Origin: Dyadobacter sp. LHD-138
GTDB lineage: Bacteria > Bacteroidota > Bacteroidia > Cytophagales > Spirosomataceae
DNA length: 64,000 nt
Assembly: GCF_030929615.1 (NCBI RefSeq)
Contig: NZ_JAVFVU010000016.1
Span: 62,001-126,000 of the forward strand
Direction of reading: 5' to 3'
The notes beneath the pieces are model-generated. The model worked only from the letters and a program-made list of their open reading frames with translations, was not told the DNA's origin and searched no databases. Shown piece after piece: positions 27,559 to 35,633 of the stretch. The position numbers were made by a program, and so were the translations under genes. Position 1 is the first letter of the stretch, and each line of letters opens with the position of its first letter.

Positions 27559-28926
27559 ATGATAAAATCTCAACCTGCTTCAAAGTCCGTTGCAGAAGTC
27601 GTTGCGTTTGACAAGCAATGGTTCTTAATATTTGTTCTCCTTTCTGCAGCGATTATTATCCCAAGATGGTATTATGTAGAAAATTTTGCAGTCGCATTGC
27701 CTTACTGGGATCAATGGGACTCCGAATGGGACGGTTTACTACATCCCTGGATCGAAGGGAAATTGCGTTTTTCGGACTTTTGGAAACCAAATAATGAGCA
27801 CCGGATACTTCCTACGCGACTTATGACATTGCTGAGTTTCGAACTTACCGGTACCTGGAGTAATTTGACCGAAGCACGGCTAAATATTCCGCTTGGTGCA
27901 TCCACACCACTTTTGCTGATCTGGCTTTTACACCGAATGGGAGAGTTGCGTGGTACCCGGTGGATTATTGTCCCGGTTGTTGTTGCCGGAGCCGCATTGC
28001 CTTTCTCATGGGAAAATATGTTAATAGGATTCCAGAGCCAGTTTTATTTCCTCAATCTATTTGCTCTGTCCGCTATTGCATTGGCAGTATACCGCCCAAC
28101 AAGTACATGGGCCATATTGATCGTAATAGCATTTTGCATACTTAGCGTACTCACAATGGCTTCCGGCCTTCTCACTCCTGTAGCCTTGGCTGTTGTTTAC
28201 TTTCTTGATGGGTATATTTGTCAGAAGTGGCCAATTAAAACACTGTTGGTTATTCCGGCATTACTGACGATCGCAGTAACAGGATATCTGACGATGCCGT
28301 ATGTTGAAGCGCATAATGTTTTGCATGCACAAAATATAACGGAGATGTATAAAGCAACAATCCGTGTAATGGGTTGGCCGTTGACTGCGCGCAAGTTATA
28401 TATTGGTCTTGTTTGGCTGCCTGCTTTAATTGTAATACCTACACGTTTAATTCATAAAAAATTCGGTCGTTGCGATCTCCTAATGACAGGCTGTTTTGCC
28501 TGGGCTGGTATTCAGATTGTAGCACTTGCTTATGGGAGGGGCCATAATATGTATGAAGTTGGTTCCAGATACACAGAGGTTTTGCATTTAGGCTTGGCTG
28601 CTAATGCTTGGTTTATTTTGAGATCAACAGAAGGGTTGGGGAGTAGTCGAAGAACGAGAATTGGCCTCCAGATAGTGGCTTTAACATTTTTTCTGGCCAT
28701 TTTTGTAAGCTATACAAAACGTGTTGATCCGGACTTAAGGGAAATGCGAGAAAATCACGAAACCAGGTTGACTCAGACACGGAATGTATCTCTTTATTTG
28801 AAGACCCGGGATAAGACAGCACTTCAAAAGACCGGAACGCAAATTCCATATCCCAATCCTGAACGCCTTCAACAAATGCTGGACAATCCCGCTTTGCTAC
28901 GGATACTTCCTCCATTGAACAAATAG
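27559..28926 (+). CDS. polytopic membrane protein, possible GT-C-like
   Basis: The product has 455 residues and about ten membrane segments. An external loop after the first segment reads LPYWDQWDSEWDGLLHPWIEG, and NNEHRILPTRLMTLL follows. D-x-x-D-W and E-H-R loops after segment 1 resemble large membrane glycosyltransferase-like (GT-C, mannosyltransferase-type) proteins, but I cannot assign a substrate. A soluble tail of about 70 residues closes the protein. It lies between two broken serine recombinase copies in direct orientation and shows no frame damage itself. Confidence 0.65.
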   Translation: MIKSQPASKSVAEVVAFDKQWFLIFVLLSAAIIIPRWYYVENFAVALPYWDQWDSEWDGLLHPWIEGKLRFSDFWKPNNEHRILPTRLMTLLSFELTGTWSNLTEARLNIPLGASTPLLLIWLLHRMGELRGTRWIIVPVVVAGAALPFSWENMLIGFQSQFYFLNLFALSAIALAVYRPTSTWAILIVIAFCILSVLTMASGLLTPVALAVVYFLDGYICQKWPIKTLLVIPALLTIAVTGYLTMPYVEAHNVLHAQNITEMYKATIRVMGWPLTARKLYIGLVWLPALIVIPTRLIHKKFGRCDLLMTGCFAWAGIQIVALAYGRGHNMYEVGSRYTEVLHLGLAANAWFILRSTEGLGSSRRTRIGLQIVALTFFLAIFVSYTKRVDPDLREMRENHETRLTQTRNVSLYLKTRDKTALQKTGTQIPYPNPERLQQMLDNPALLRILPPLNK

Positions 28927-29003
28927 GATTGCGTTAGTTCTACTCCGAACAGTTACCCAGCTTATCTATTGATTGTAAGAGGAGAAGCTAAACATCTGAA
29001 ATG

Positions 29004-29565
29004 ATGAAAATAGGATATGCCAGAGTTTCAACCCAGGACAAGGTACTGGATATGCAAATTGACGAGTTAAAACTTGCGAAGTGCCAGCAAATATTTCAAG
29101 AGAAAGTTTCATCTGGTAAAGAACGGCCACAACTTTCAAAAATGCTTCGGAGGGTGATACGGTAGTGGTTTACAAGCTTGATCGGCTCGGAAGGTCGCTG
29201 CGGGAGCTGGTTAATCTGATTGCACAGCTGGAAGAAAAGAAAATAGAATTCATTTCCTTAAAGGATGCAATTGATACTTCAACTGCCCAAGACCGCTTCT
29301 TTCTGAACATCTTTGCTTCCTTAGCTGAATTTGAACGGGATATTATCCGAGAGCGTACCAAGCAGGACTTTCTGCCGAACGCACACGAGGTCGCATGGGT
29401 GGGAAAAAGAAAGGACTAAGTCAGGAAGCTATTAAGAAAGCGGAAACCGCAGTGATGCTATACAAGGAAAAGAAAACTGCCGAAGAAATAGCCGGGATCA
29501 TTGGTGTAGGCCGGTCAACGGTTTACTGTTACCTGGAAGCAATGGGTCAAAAAAGGAATTTATAA
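29004..29565 (+). pseudogene. serine recombinase (resolvase/invertase), copy 2, broken
   Basis: The start KIGYARVSTQDKVLDMQIDE is intact with catalytic S9. A 10-base loss around 29145-29152, relative to copy 1, shifts the frame, and a 1-base loss near 29357-29365 shifts it again. Middle and end pieces (VVYKLDRLGRSLRELVNLI, AEEIAGIIGVGRSTVYCYL) are close to copy 1 but differ at many bases, and the flanks are unrelated. The copies are thus older paralogues or two arrivals rather than a recent duplication. Total intact length would be about 190 residues. Confidence 0.87.
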
Positions 29566-29682
29566 AAGAAAAGTGTTTTTTTGCGTAGTGCACTATATTA
29601 CAAATAGTTAATTCAATCTCGTGGAACATTCGCCCCATTTCTTTAATGAATGCCAATATTGTGAGCTACATACTTAAACAAA

Positions 29683-29970
29683 CTATGAATTCTTACCTTT
29701 CTTACTCCACGCCAATGGAACCAGTTCTGACCTATCTTTCAAAATCTTAAAAATGGGTGACTTGCAAATCTTGACATCGGACGAAATGATACTATTAAGG
29801 TAGCCAATTGTGAATGGCTTAACAAGAGAATTTGATACGTACTGGAAGTTATCCTTCAAGCTCAGCTTTACTACAAGAAACAATCAGATTTGCTTCAATG
29901 AGCTGCTTGAAGGCATCAGCGAGTTGGTTTCCATTGCCATTAAACAAAATTTTATTTTTTGGTAGAACAC
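29683..29970 (-). pseudogene. decayed fragment of a Bacteroidota accessory protein
   Basis: On the minus strand a frame reads PKNKILFNGNGNQLADAFKQLIEANLI and is then stopped. One base over, a second frame continues (FQYVSNSLVKPFTIGYL, then SELVPLAWSKKGKNS) to 29683. The first part resembles the C-terminal segment of RteC-like and related proteins carried on Bacteroidota mobile elements (pattern K-W/F-x-G-x-x-L-A-x-L). A single-base shift near 29835-29845 joins them. No start codon region is seen; the IS copy begins right behind it. Confidence 0.35.
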
Positions 29971-29973
29971 TAT

Positions 29974-30411
29974 TGGACCTGCTATATTTAAGCGGACACT
30001 GAGTTAAGTGAAACTTTTATAACTTAACACCCATGTCTGGAGAAAGAAGAGCATTTGATAAGGAGTTCAAACTGATGAGCGTCGAACTAAGCAACACCCG
30101 CACAGACCTTAGTGCGTTGGCAAAAGAATTAGATGTCCCACCGGCGATGTTATACCGCTGGCGCAGAGAGTTTTCTGCGAAATAGAATGGTAGTTTTCCC
30201 GGCAATGGAAAAGTGATTTTGAGCGAAACGAAACAGGAACTGGCCCGGCTAAGGAAAGAACTCCGCGACACACAACTTGAACGAGATATATTAAAAAAGG
30301 CTGTCGGCGGTCCACCGCGCGGCATTTATCCACTGGTAATCAGAAGCATGAGCAGAAAAGGGAATTGCCGCGGCGGCGGACCGTTGGGATAATGCGGTTG
30401 CTGAGAGCTTT
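29974..30411 (+). mobile_element. IS3-family element, internally deleted remnant
   Basis: The left end begins near TGGACCTGC (29974). OrfA starts at ATG 30033 (RRAFDKEFKLMSVELS, then LAKELDVPPAMLYRWRREF), has a TAG at 30183-30185, and continues in frame to RDTQLERDILKKAV at 30305. It then jumps to the end of OrfB: RSMSRKGNC, a 16-base G+C-rich insertion (30369-30384), and WDNAVAESF in frame with the IS. MSRKGNCWDNAVAESF is the hallmark of IS3/IS150 OrfB C-termini. Most of OrfB is missing. CGGTCCACCGCGCGGCA before and TGCCGCGGCGGCGGACCG after the MSRKGN segment are near-inverted repeats. Confidence 0.8.
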
Positions 30412-30712
30412 CGCTTCGGGTGTCACGATTAACAGCACTAATACCGTCATTACTATTGCCAATGCCGGCCGTTATCAGATATCCTATCGATTAAACACAA
30501 CGGCTAGTCTGCTGATCTCCAGCAGAATTTTGTTAAACGATTCATCCCTCCCGGGTTCTATTGTTTCTCCGTCAGTTTCCATAAACAGCTTTCAGTCCGG
30601 CGTAATTACAAATGCAGAAGCGGGATCAACAATTAGCCATCAGCTCTATGGAATCCTCGGAGCAGCGGTACTGGCCGGAGACGCGTATGTTTCAATCATT
30701 CGGCTTCAATAA
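30365..30712 (+). pseudogene. 5'-truncated gene with BclA C-terminal-like beta domain
   Basis: From about 30407 the frame codes for about 101 residues: ASGVTINSTNTVITIANAGRY, then ISYRLNTTASLLISSRILLN, PGSIVSPSVSINSFQSG, AGSTISHQLYGILGAAVLAG and YVSIIRLQ-stop. This strand pattern (nAGtYrIsY...SRi.lNg...PGS...G..IshqLyG...v.I.RL) is that of the BclA-type jelly-roll domain at the end of Firmicutes exosporium and collagen-like proteins. The first 14 codons of the open frame come from the IS3 remnant read out of frame, so the true 5' half is lost. No expression is expected. It appears to be foreign DNA. Confidence 0.6.
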
Positions 30713-31018
30713 TGTGTTTTGATATTAATCACCCGAATAAAAAAGCGGCATCTTAACCGCTGTTTCACCCGGAGTTATCGTTTTCCAGAACATAGCTCTG
30801 AGTGAAATAAATTAGGAAATTATTTCACAGATGTGGGCTCAGAATTTTTTAAGCATAACTGCTAGAGCTAAATTTACAGGTGGTAATTACCCGTTTTGTT
30901 AAAAATTCTACATCAGGCAACAAAAAAACCGAGCACTTAACGACTGAAAACAACTTCAATCTTCCGGTACCCCCCGGGCCTTACAAAAATTCTAAAAGCT
31001 TACTCGTCATTCACACAT
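30713..31018. other. intergenic region at the distal side of the island
   Basis: Nothing gene-like is seen in these 306 bases. A weak stem AGCGG/CCGCT lies near 30745-30763. Confidence 0.4.
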
Positions 31019-31261
31019 TTACACCAGTATCACATCACTTGGCACGGCATCGTCATCATCCCCACCCGCATGGACGGCATATTCCAACGCCAATTTTTTC
31101 CCGGTAACATCGGCTTCTTCCAATAACTCAAAAACCCGGCGTTCGCCAAGCATCAACAGCGCCTGAAACAGAACACAGGCATAACGATACTCCTCACTTC
31201 CAACACCTTTCTCCTTCGCTAAATCGTTGTACTTACCAAACAAATCCTTTCCTTTTCCCAT
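31019..31261 (-). CDS. small acidic-tailed protein of unknown function
   Basis: The product has 80 residues from ATG 31261. The open frame extends to 31405, but the upstream part has low-complexity basic content and MGKGKDLFGKYND is the better start. It is helical (EEYRYACVLFQALLMLGERRVFELLEEAD) with an acidic run GGDDDDA near the end. I do not recognise the family. It stands alone, with 500 bases of non-coding DNA upstream. Confidence 0.5.
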   Translation of the reverse strand: MGKGKDLFGKYNDLAKEKGVGSEEYRYACVLFQALLMLGERRVFELLEEADVTGKKLALEYAVHAGGDDDDAVPSDVILV

Positions 31262-31817
31262 AACTATCAGATTATAAACCTTTTTTATTTTTACAATAAA
31301 GTTTAGAAATGTAATCTTATCAAAAAAATCCCTGTTTCGCCGGTTAATCAATGCGCCTTGTCTCCACGAGTCCCGAAGATGATTCACGAAATCTATCCTC
31401 TGCAACTGCTCAAATCGGTCTTAATCTATGGAATTTTTCTATTCTTACAGCCTGGTTATCTTGCTTTCGTTTCCTGTCTGTCTCAGATAGCAATACCTAC
31501 TACCTGTTCGATTTTTTATAAATATCCTAAATTTTCTCACAATTTATATAAAACATGTCCAAAAAATCTTGCGAAAGTAATTTTCAGGCCACCGCTACGT
31601 TAACGTTCATCTTGACATCAGACTATAAATCCAACCTAAAACCCAATCCTATATACGTCAAAAAAAAGGTAATTTTCATTGTATTAAATTAGCAGTTTTG
31701 TCCAATATTCAATCGTGTAAAAATAAAATATAGCGCTGTTTATAAGTTACTTAATAAAACAAATTTCTCAAAATTGTTTTATTAAGTTCTAAACACAATA
31801 TCGATCCGGTTCGGCGC
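31262..31817. other. non-coding stretch between small gene and Rrf2 regulator
   Basis: Only short chance frames are visible in these 556 bases. The DNA is A+T-rich. I see no RNA gene or repeat I can support. Confidence 0.4.
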
Positions 31818-32255
31818 TTATCTTTCCTTAATGAAACTCAATCCTGCATTAAGGCTTTTATTGAAATCTCCGATCGTGGCCGAATGCAGCGTTACTTTTA
31901 TTTTGTCACGGATGATTTTGAACTCCGAGTGCAATGGGCATGGCTTACTTTCGGAGCAGTTTTTGAGCCCCAGCCCACAACCTGTAAATATCCTGTCGCC
32001 GTCAATAACCATCACGATGTCAGCCAGAGATTTTTGACGGGCATCCTTATTGATATAAAATCCGCCGTTTGGCCCCTTAGCCGATTGCACGATTTCCCGT
32101 TTGCTCAGATCCTGAAGAATTTTCGCGATGAAATGAACCGGCGAGTCAATACCTGCGGCAATTTCCTTAATCCCTACCTTTGTTCCGTCTTCCGACTTCT
32201 GGGCAATATAAATCACCGCTCTGATTGCGTACTCGCACGTTTTGGAAAAAACCAT
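31818..32255 (-). CDS. Rrf2-family transcriptional regulator with three cysteines
   Basis: The product has 145 residues. The winged helix starts MVFSKTCEYAIRAVIYIAQ and continues with GIKEIAAGIDSPVHFIAKILQDLSK and GPNGGFYI, standard for Rrf2/IscR/NsrR. C93, C100 and C106 in GCGLGLKNCSESKPC form the usual iron-sulfur ligand set, so it probably senses nitric oxide, redox state or cluster status. Targets cannot be read; its neighbours are a small gene and a DUF1569 gene. A dyad upstream (32294-32330) is a candidate operator. Confidence 0.9.
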   Translation of the reverse strand: MVFSKTCEYAIRAVIYIAQKSEDGTKVGIKEIAAGIDSPVHFIAKILQDLSKREIVQSAKGPNGGFYINKDARQKSLADIVMVIDGDRIFTGCGLGLKNCSESKPCPLHSEFKIIRDKIKVTLHSATIGDFNKSLNAGLSFIKER

Positions 32256-32293
32256 TCCTCTTTGGATTTTTTTACAAACTTAGTTATTCTAAG

Positions 32294-32330
32294 AACCAAA
32301 TAAAAGAGTTTTTTCTCTTCTAAAATTGGT
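32294..32330. promoter_or_regulatory. imperfect dyad between DUF1569 and rrf2-like genes
   Basis: GAACCAAATAAAAGAG and CTCTTCTAAAATTGGTT form an imperfect inverted repeat around a T6 centre. It lies 39 bases before the Rrf2 gene start and 40 bases after the DUF1569 stop, so it is either an operator or a weak terminator. Confidence 0.35.
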
Positions 32331-32368
32331 TATATATTTCATTGCCAACCGGTTTACCCGTCTCAGCC

Positions 32369-32866
32369 TTACACCCCAAATTGGGTTAAGTGGTGGTCCA
32401 GGTGTTTATAAAACATATTATTCCATTCAGTACAGCTCAGTTTCCCAAATGAATGTGATTCCCTGTCCTTAAAATAGCTTTTGCCCAATTCCTGCGTTTT
32501 CTCAATATAAGCGATCAACCTTTCCTTTTCAATCTGAAAATCTCTTTCGTCAGTAATGAGAAAATCCGGTGCAGTCCGGTTATTCCTTTTATACGCGGTT
32601 TCGTTTACGACCGTGTTTTTAACCATGTTTTTAAGGATCAGCTTCATTAAAAACCCCGGTGGTTTATATTTATTTTCATATACGTATTCATACGAGACGC
32701 AGCAGTGCGCAAGCATTTGCGCTACATTCATTTTCCCCCAAATGGGCTGGGTATGACTATCCAGTTTTTCAATCCGGTTAATTACTTCGCGGGAAACTGC
32801 CTTACAAAAGATATCAGGAAGCATTTTTTTCTTATTAAAAGTATAACATTCAGTTAGGTTATTCAA
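32369..32866 (-). CDS. DUF1569 (DinB-like) protein
   Basis: The product has up to 165 residues. The second Met (residue 15, MLPDIF) is a plausible alternative start. LDSHTQPIWGKMNVAQMLAHC and HPLG-like repeats are reduced to SHSFGKLSCTEWNNMFYKHLDHHLTQFGV, the DUF1569 pattern of the DinB/YfiT four-helix family. Several histidines (HC, HLDHH) may bind metal. Function is unknown; DinB-like proteins often act in thiol or detoxification chemistry, which is inference. Transcribed in the same direction as the Rrf2 gene, 113 bases ahead of it. Confidence 0.8.
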   Translation of the reverse strand: MNNLTECYTFNKKKMLPDIFCKAVSREVINRIEKLDSHTQPIWGKMNVAQMLAHCCVSYEYVYENKYKPPGFLMKLILKNMVKNTVVNETAYKRNNRTAPDFLITDERDFQIEKERLIAYIEKTQELGKSYFKDRESHSFGKLSCTEWNNMFYKHLDHHLTQFGV

Positions 32867-33186
32867 ATACCTGATCAGAGCCTATTTATCCAAAAATATC
32901 GTAAATTATTTACAAAATAACAACAAAACTTTTCGCCGCTTCTCCGGATCGTTTTGCATACTGAAAAGGATAACATCAGGAAAATTCCTAAAAAGAATAA
33001 TTCTGTTGGGACTGATCCGTGTAATCATCAAAGAGCAGTATCCGGGAGATTGCTAAAATCCGTATTTTTAATCTCGTAAGGAAACCTGAAATTGACAAAT
33101 ATTTCAGGCGAAACACCAATTCATTGCCTGAACCGGGAATTATCAAAAAAATCATTTACCTTAATTGTATAAGTAACGATATCCTG

Positions 33187-33540
33187 ATGAATGCTTACAA
33201 AGCGATAATCCAGTTAACATCTCCCGAGCCCAAAGTTTACAAAAGTACGATCAGACAGATTTTCAATCTGCTTGATTATTTCAATGACAACGTACAAGTG
33301 AAAATCGTATGCCACGGCGCTTCGGGGCCATTTTGTCTTAAAGACCAGAATCCTTTTACCGAAGAAATCGTTGCCCTGCTTCGAAAAAACGTAAAAATTG
33401 AAATCTGTAATAACATGCTGATTTCCAACAATATCCTACCGAAGGATCTGATAGCGGGAATTGAAATCATACCATCGGGCATTGCCGAACTGGTGATCCG
33501 GCAACAGGAAGGATGGAGTTATATCAAGGCAGGATTTTAA
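33187..33540 (+). CDS. DsrE-family protein
   Basis: The product has 117 residues from ATG 33187. The frame is open from a TTG at 33124, but the ATG is preferred. FNLLDYFNDNVQVKIVCHGASGPFCL, then VALLRKNVKIEICNNMLISNNI and IEIIPSGIAELVIRQQEGWSYIKAGF are typical of the DsrE/DsrF-like fold, where a Cys (in CNNM) sits in the expected place. Such proteins carry or sense sulfur, but many stand-alone members have no known role. It is not next to sulfur genes here. Confidence 0.75.
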   Translation: MNAYKAIIQLTSPEPKVYKSTIRQIFNLLDYFNDNVQVKIVCHGASGPFCLKDQNPFTEEIVALLRKNVKIEICNNMLISNNILPKDLIAGIEIIPSGIAELVIRQQEGWSYIKAGF

Positions 33541-33558
33541 GATCAACGTAAAAACCAA

Positions 33559-34032
33559 CTATTTTGCCCGCACCACGCTGCGGCCATATCCCTTGGTTTG
33601 CTTGATTTTCAACTGATCACCGATCACTTCCACCCTTTTAAATTCTTTAAACGCGCCGTCCTTATCCAGAAAACCAATGATGCAGGAAAGTTCCTCCTCT
33701 CCTTTTTCAATTTTCACCGTGGGCTGAATCCCAAAATTCGGCACAGTTAAATGATCATCAGCGTCCAGTTCCTTGTATTTTATTTTAACCTTATACTTAA
33801 AAGTTTCCTCCGTTTCGAACACGTCTACGGCAAACTTCCAGTCATTCAGGTTATCCTTATCTTTTACGACTTCGCTGTAACTGGCAACGGCGGCTTTACT
33901 TACCACTTTTCTGACCGTCGGAATGGTATCATTTAATATGGTCATTGAAGACTCCTTCTTTCCTTCCGTCTCCTTCGTTTTGTTGCAGGAAAATAATAAA
34001 ACAAGGGATAACAGGTAACAATACTTTTTCAT
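33559..34032 (-). CDS. lipoprotein of unknown function
   Basis: The product has 157 residues. A lipoprotein signal MKKYCYLLSLVLLFSC gives Cys16 as the lipidated residue. The mature part is charged, with beta-rich segments FKYKVKIKYKELDADD and LKIKQTKGYGRSV. I do not recognise a domain. It converges with the DsrE gene 18 bases away. Confidence 0.65.
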   Translation of the reverse strand: MKKYCYLLSLVLLFSCNKTKETEGKKESSMTILNDTIPTVRKVVSKAAVASYSEVVKDKDNLNDWKFAVDVFETEETFKYKVKIKYKELDADDHLTVPNFGIQPTVKIEKGEEELSCIIGFLDKDGAFKEFKRVEVIGDQLKIKQTKGYGRSVVRAK

Positions 34033-34285
34033 AGCCAGGGATTCAATTCAGAAATATTTGAAGTGGAAGATAGGGAATGAATCTTGAAAATCATCTCAAA
34101 ACCGGATTAAGATTACGTAATCCTAAAAATTTGAATAAATCCGCAAATGATTTACACATGTCCGGCAAATCCGGATGGCGCCCGTCACATGATTACTGCT
34201 TTCTCAGGAATTTAATTTATTTTCGACCTCAAAAATATTCCGACCCGCTTTCGGCTTTCATTTTGATAAACCACTACCTCATCTA

Positions 34286-35521
34286 ATGGCCCTTAATTAT
34301 ATTTTCATTGCGTTTTTTGCAATTGCCTTCTTCGTTGCCCTGACTAAATTTATCCTTTTTGGCGATACAGAAACGCTAAAACTGGTTGTAGAAGGAATTC
34401 TTAGCGCTTCCAAAGTTGCGGTGGTGGACATTGCTTTGCCACTCGCCGGGGTTATGACGTTTTTCCTTGGGATATTAAATGTGGGCGAAAAGGCAGGGGC
34501 TATCAATATTCTTGCCAGAATTATCGGACCTTTTTTCAGCAAACTCTTCCCTGAAATCCCTAAAAATCACCCGGCGAATGGTCAGATGATCATGAATTTT
34601 GGCGCCAATATGTTAGGACTTGACAACGCGGCCACACCTTTCGGACTGAAAGCCATGCAAAGCCTCCAGGAACTTAACCCCAGCAAAGACACAGCTTCCA
34701 ACGCCCAGATCATGTTTCTGGTTTTGCATACATCCGGTCTTCAGATCATTCCGTTAAGCATCATTGCACAGCGTGCCATCCTGGGCGCTACTGACCCGTC
34801 TGACGTTTTTATCCCCTGTGTGATCGGAACTTACATTACCACGGTCGTCAGTTTGATCATCACCGCCGCCTGGCAAAAAATAAATCTTTTTAACCGCACC
34901 GTTGTGATCGGTCTGGGTGGCGTTACAGCCGTTCTTGCACTTTTGCTCTGGTACCTGACCGGTTTGCCTAAAGAACAAATTGAGACGATTTCGATCGTGG
35001 TCGGCAACTCGCTGCTGCTTTTCATTATCACTTCTTTTTTGCTGGGAGCGCTTTACAAAAAGGTGAATGTCTTCGACGTCTTCATTGAAGGTGCCAAAAT
35101 GGGCTTTGAAACTTCTGTTAAAATCATGCCTTATCTGGTTGGTATGCTCGTTGCAATCAGCGCGTTCCGTACCTGCGGCGCTATGGATTATTTACTGAAC
35201 GGCCTTCGGTATGTTATCATCAGCTCAGGTATCAACAGTGATTTTACCGATGCCTTGCCGGTGGCTTTGATGAAACCACTAAGCGGCAGCGGAGCCCGTG
35301 CGCTGATGATTGAGGGAATGACAAAATTCGGCCCTGATTCCTTTGTAGGAAGGCTGGGTTGCATTTTTCAGGGATCAGCGGACACTACATTGTATATCGT
35401 AGCGCTTTACTTCGGATCGGTTGGTATCAAAAACTCCCGCTATGCCATTGTAGTTGGCCTTATTGCCGACTTAATCGGTGTGCTGGCCGGGATCTGGCTG
35501 GGATATTTATTTTTCCACTAA
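34286..35521 (+). CDS. SpmA-SpmB fusion (nucleoside recognition/Gate domains)
   Basis: The product is a 411-residue membrane protein with two Gate-type halves. The first (about 1-200) has IMNFGANMLGLDNAATPFGLKAMQSLQELNP, the SpmA signature. The second (about 230-411) has MKPLSGSGARALMIEGM and FQGSADTTLYIVALYFGSVG, the SpmB signature. In spore formers SpmA and SpmB are separate and act in spore-core dehydration. In Bacteroidota the fused form is common and probably works as a transporter of unknown substrate. Confidence 0.92.
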   Translation: MALNYIFIAFFAIAFFVALTKFILFGDTETLKLVVEGILSASKVAVVDIALPLAGVMTFFLGILNVGEKAGAINILARIIGPFFSKLFPEIPKNHPANGQMIMNFGANMLGLDNAATPFGLKAMQSLQELNPSKDTASNAQIMFLVLHTSGLQIIPLSIIAQRAILGATDPSDVFIPCVIGTYITTVVSLIITAAWQKINLFNRTVVIGLGGVTAVLALLLWYLTGLPKEQIETISIVVGNSLLLFIITSFLLGALYKKVNVFDVFIEGAKMGFETSVKIMPYLVGMLVAISAFRTCGAMDYLLNGLRYVIISSGINSDFTDALPVALMKPLSGSGARALMIEGMTKFGPDSFVGRLGCIFQGSADTTLYIVALYFGSVGIKNSRYAIVVGLIADLIGVLAGIWLGYLFFH

Positions 35522-35633
35522 ATCAAAATATTGTAAAATACCCATTTACCTACTTATGCAACCGTCCGTACTAAATGGATGGTTGTTTTTTATAGCATCA
35601 TGTAATATTGAACATCTAACACAGTATGGACAT

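Noticed and set aside
19791..30185. Idea that TAA/TAG in the regulator, glycosyltransferase and IS orfA are read as amino acids (stop recoding)
   Set aside because: No suppressor tRNA is visible in the window, core genes use TAA and TAG as normal ends, and frameshifts in the same island point to decay.
17728..31018. Second copy of the tRNA 3' end as attR
   Set aside because: I looked for GATTCCAGGTGGGCC-like sequence through the island and saw none; the far border remains undefined and may lie elsewhere or be lost.
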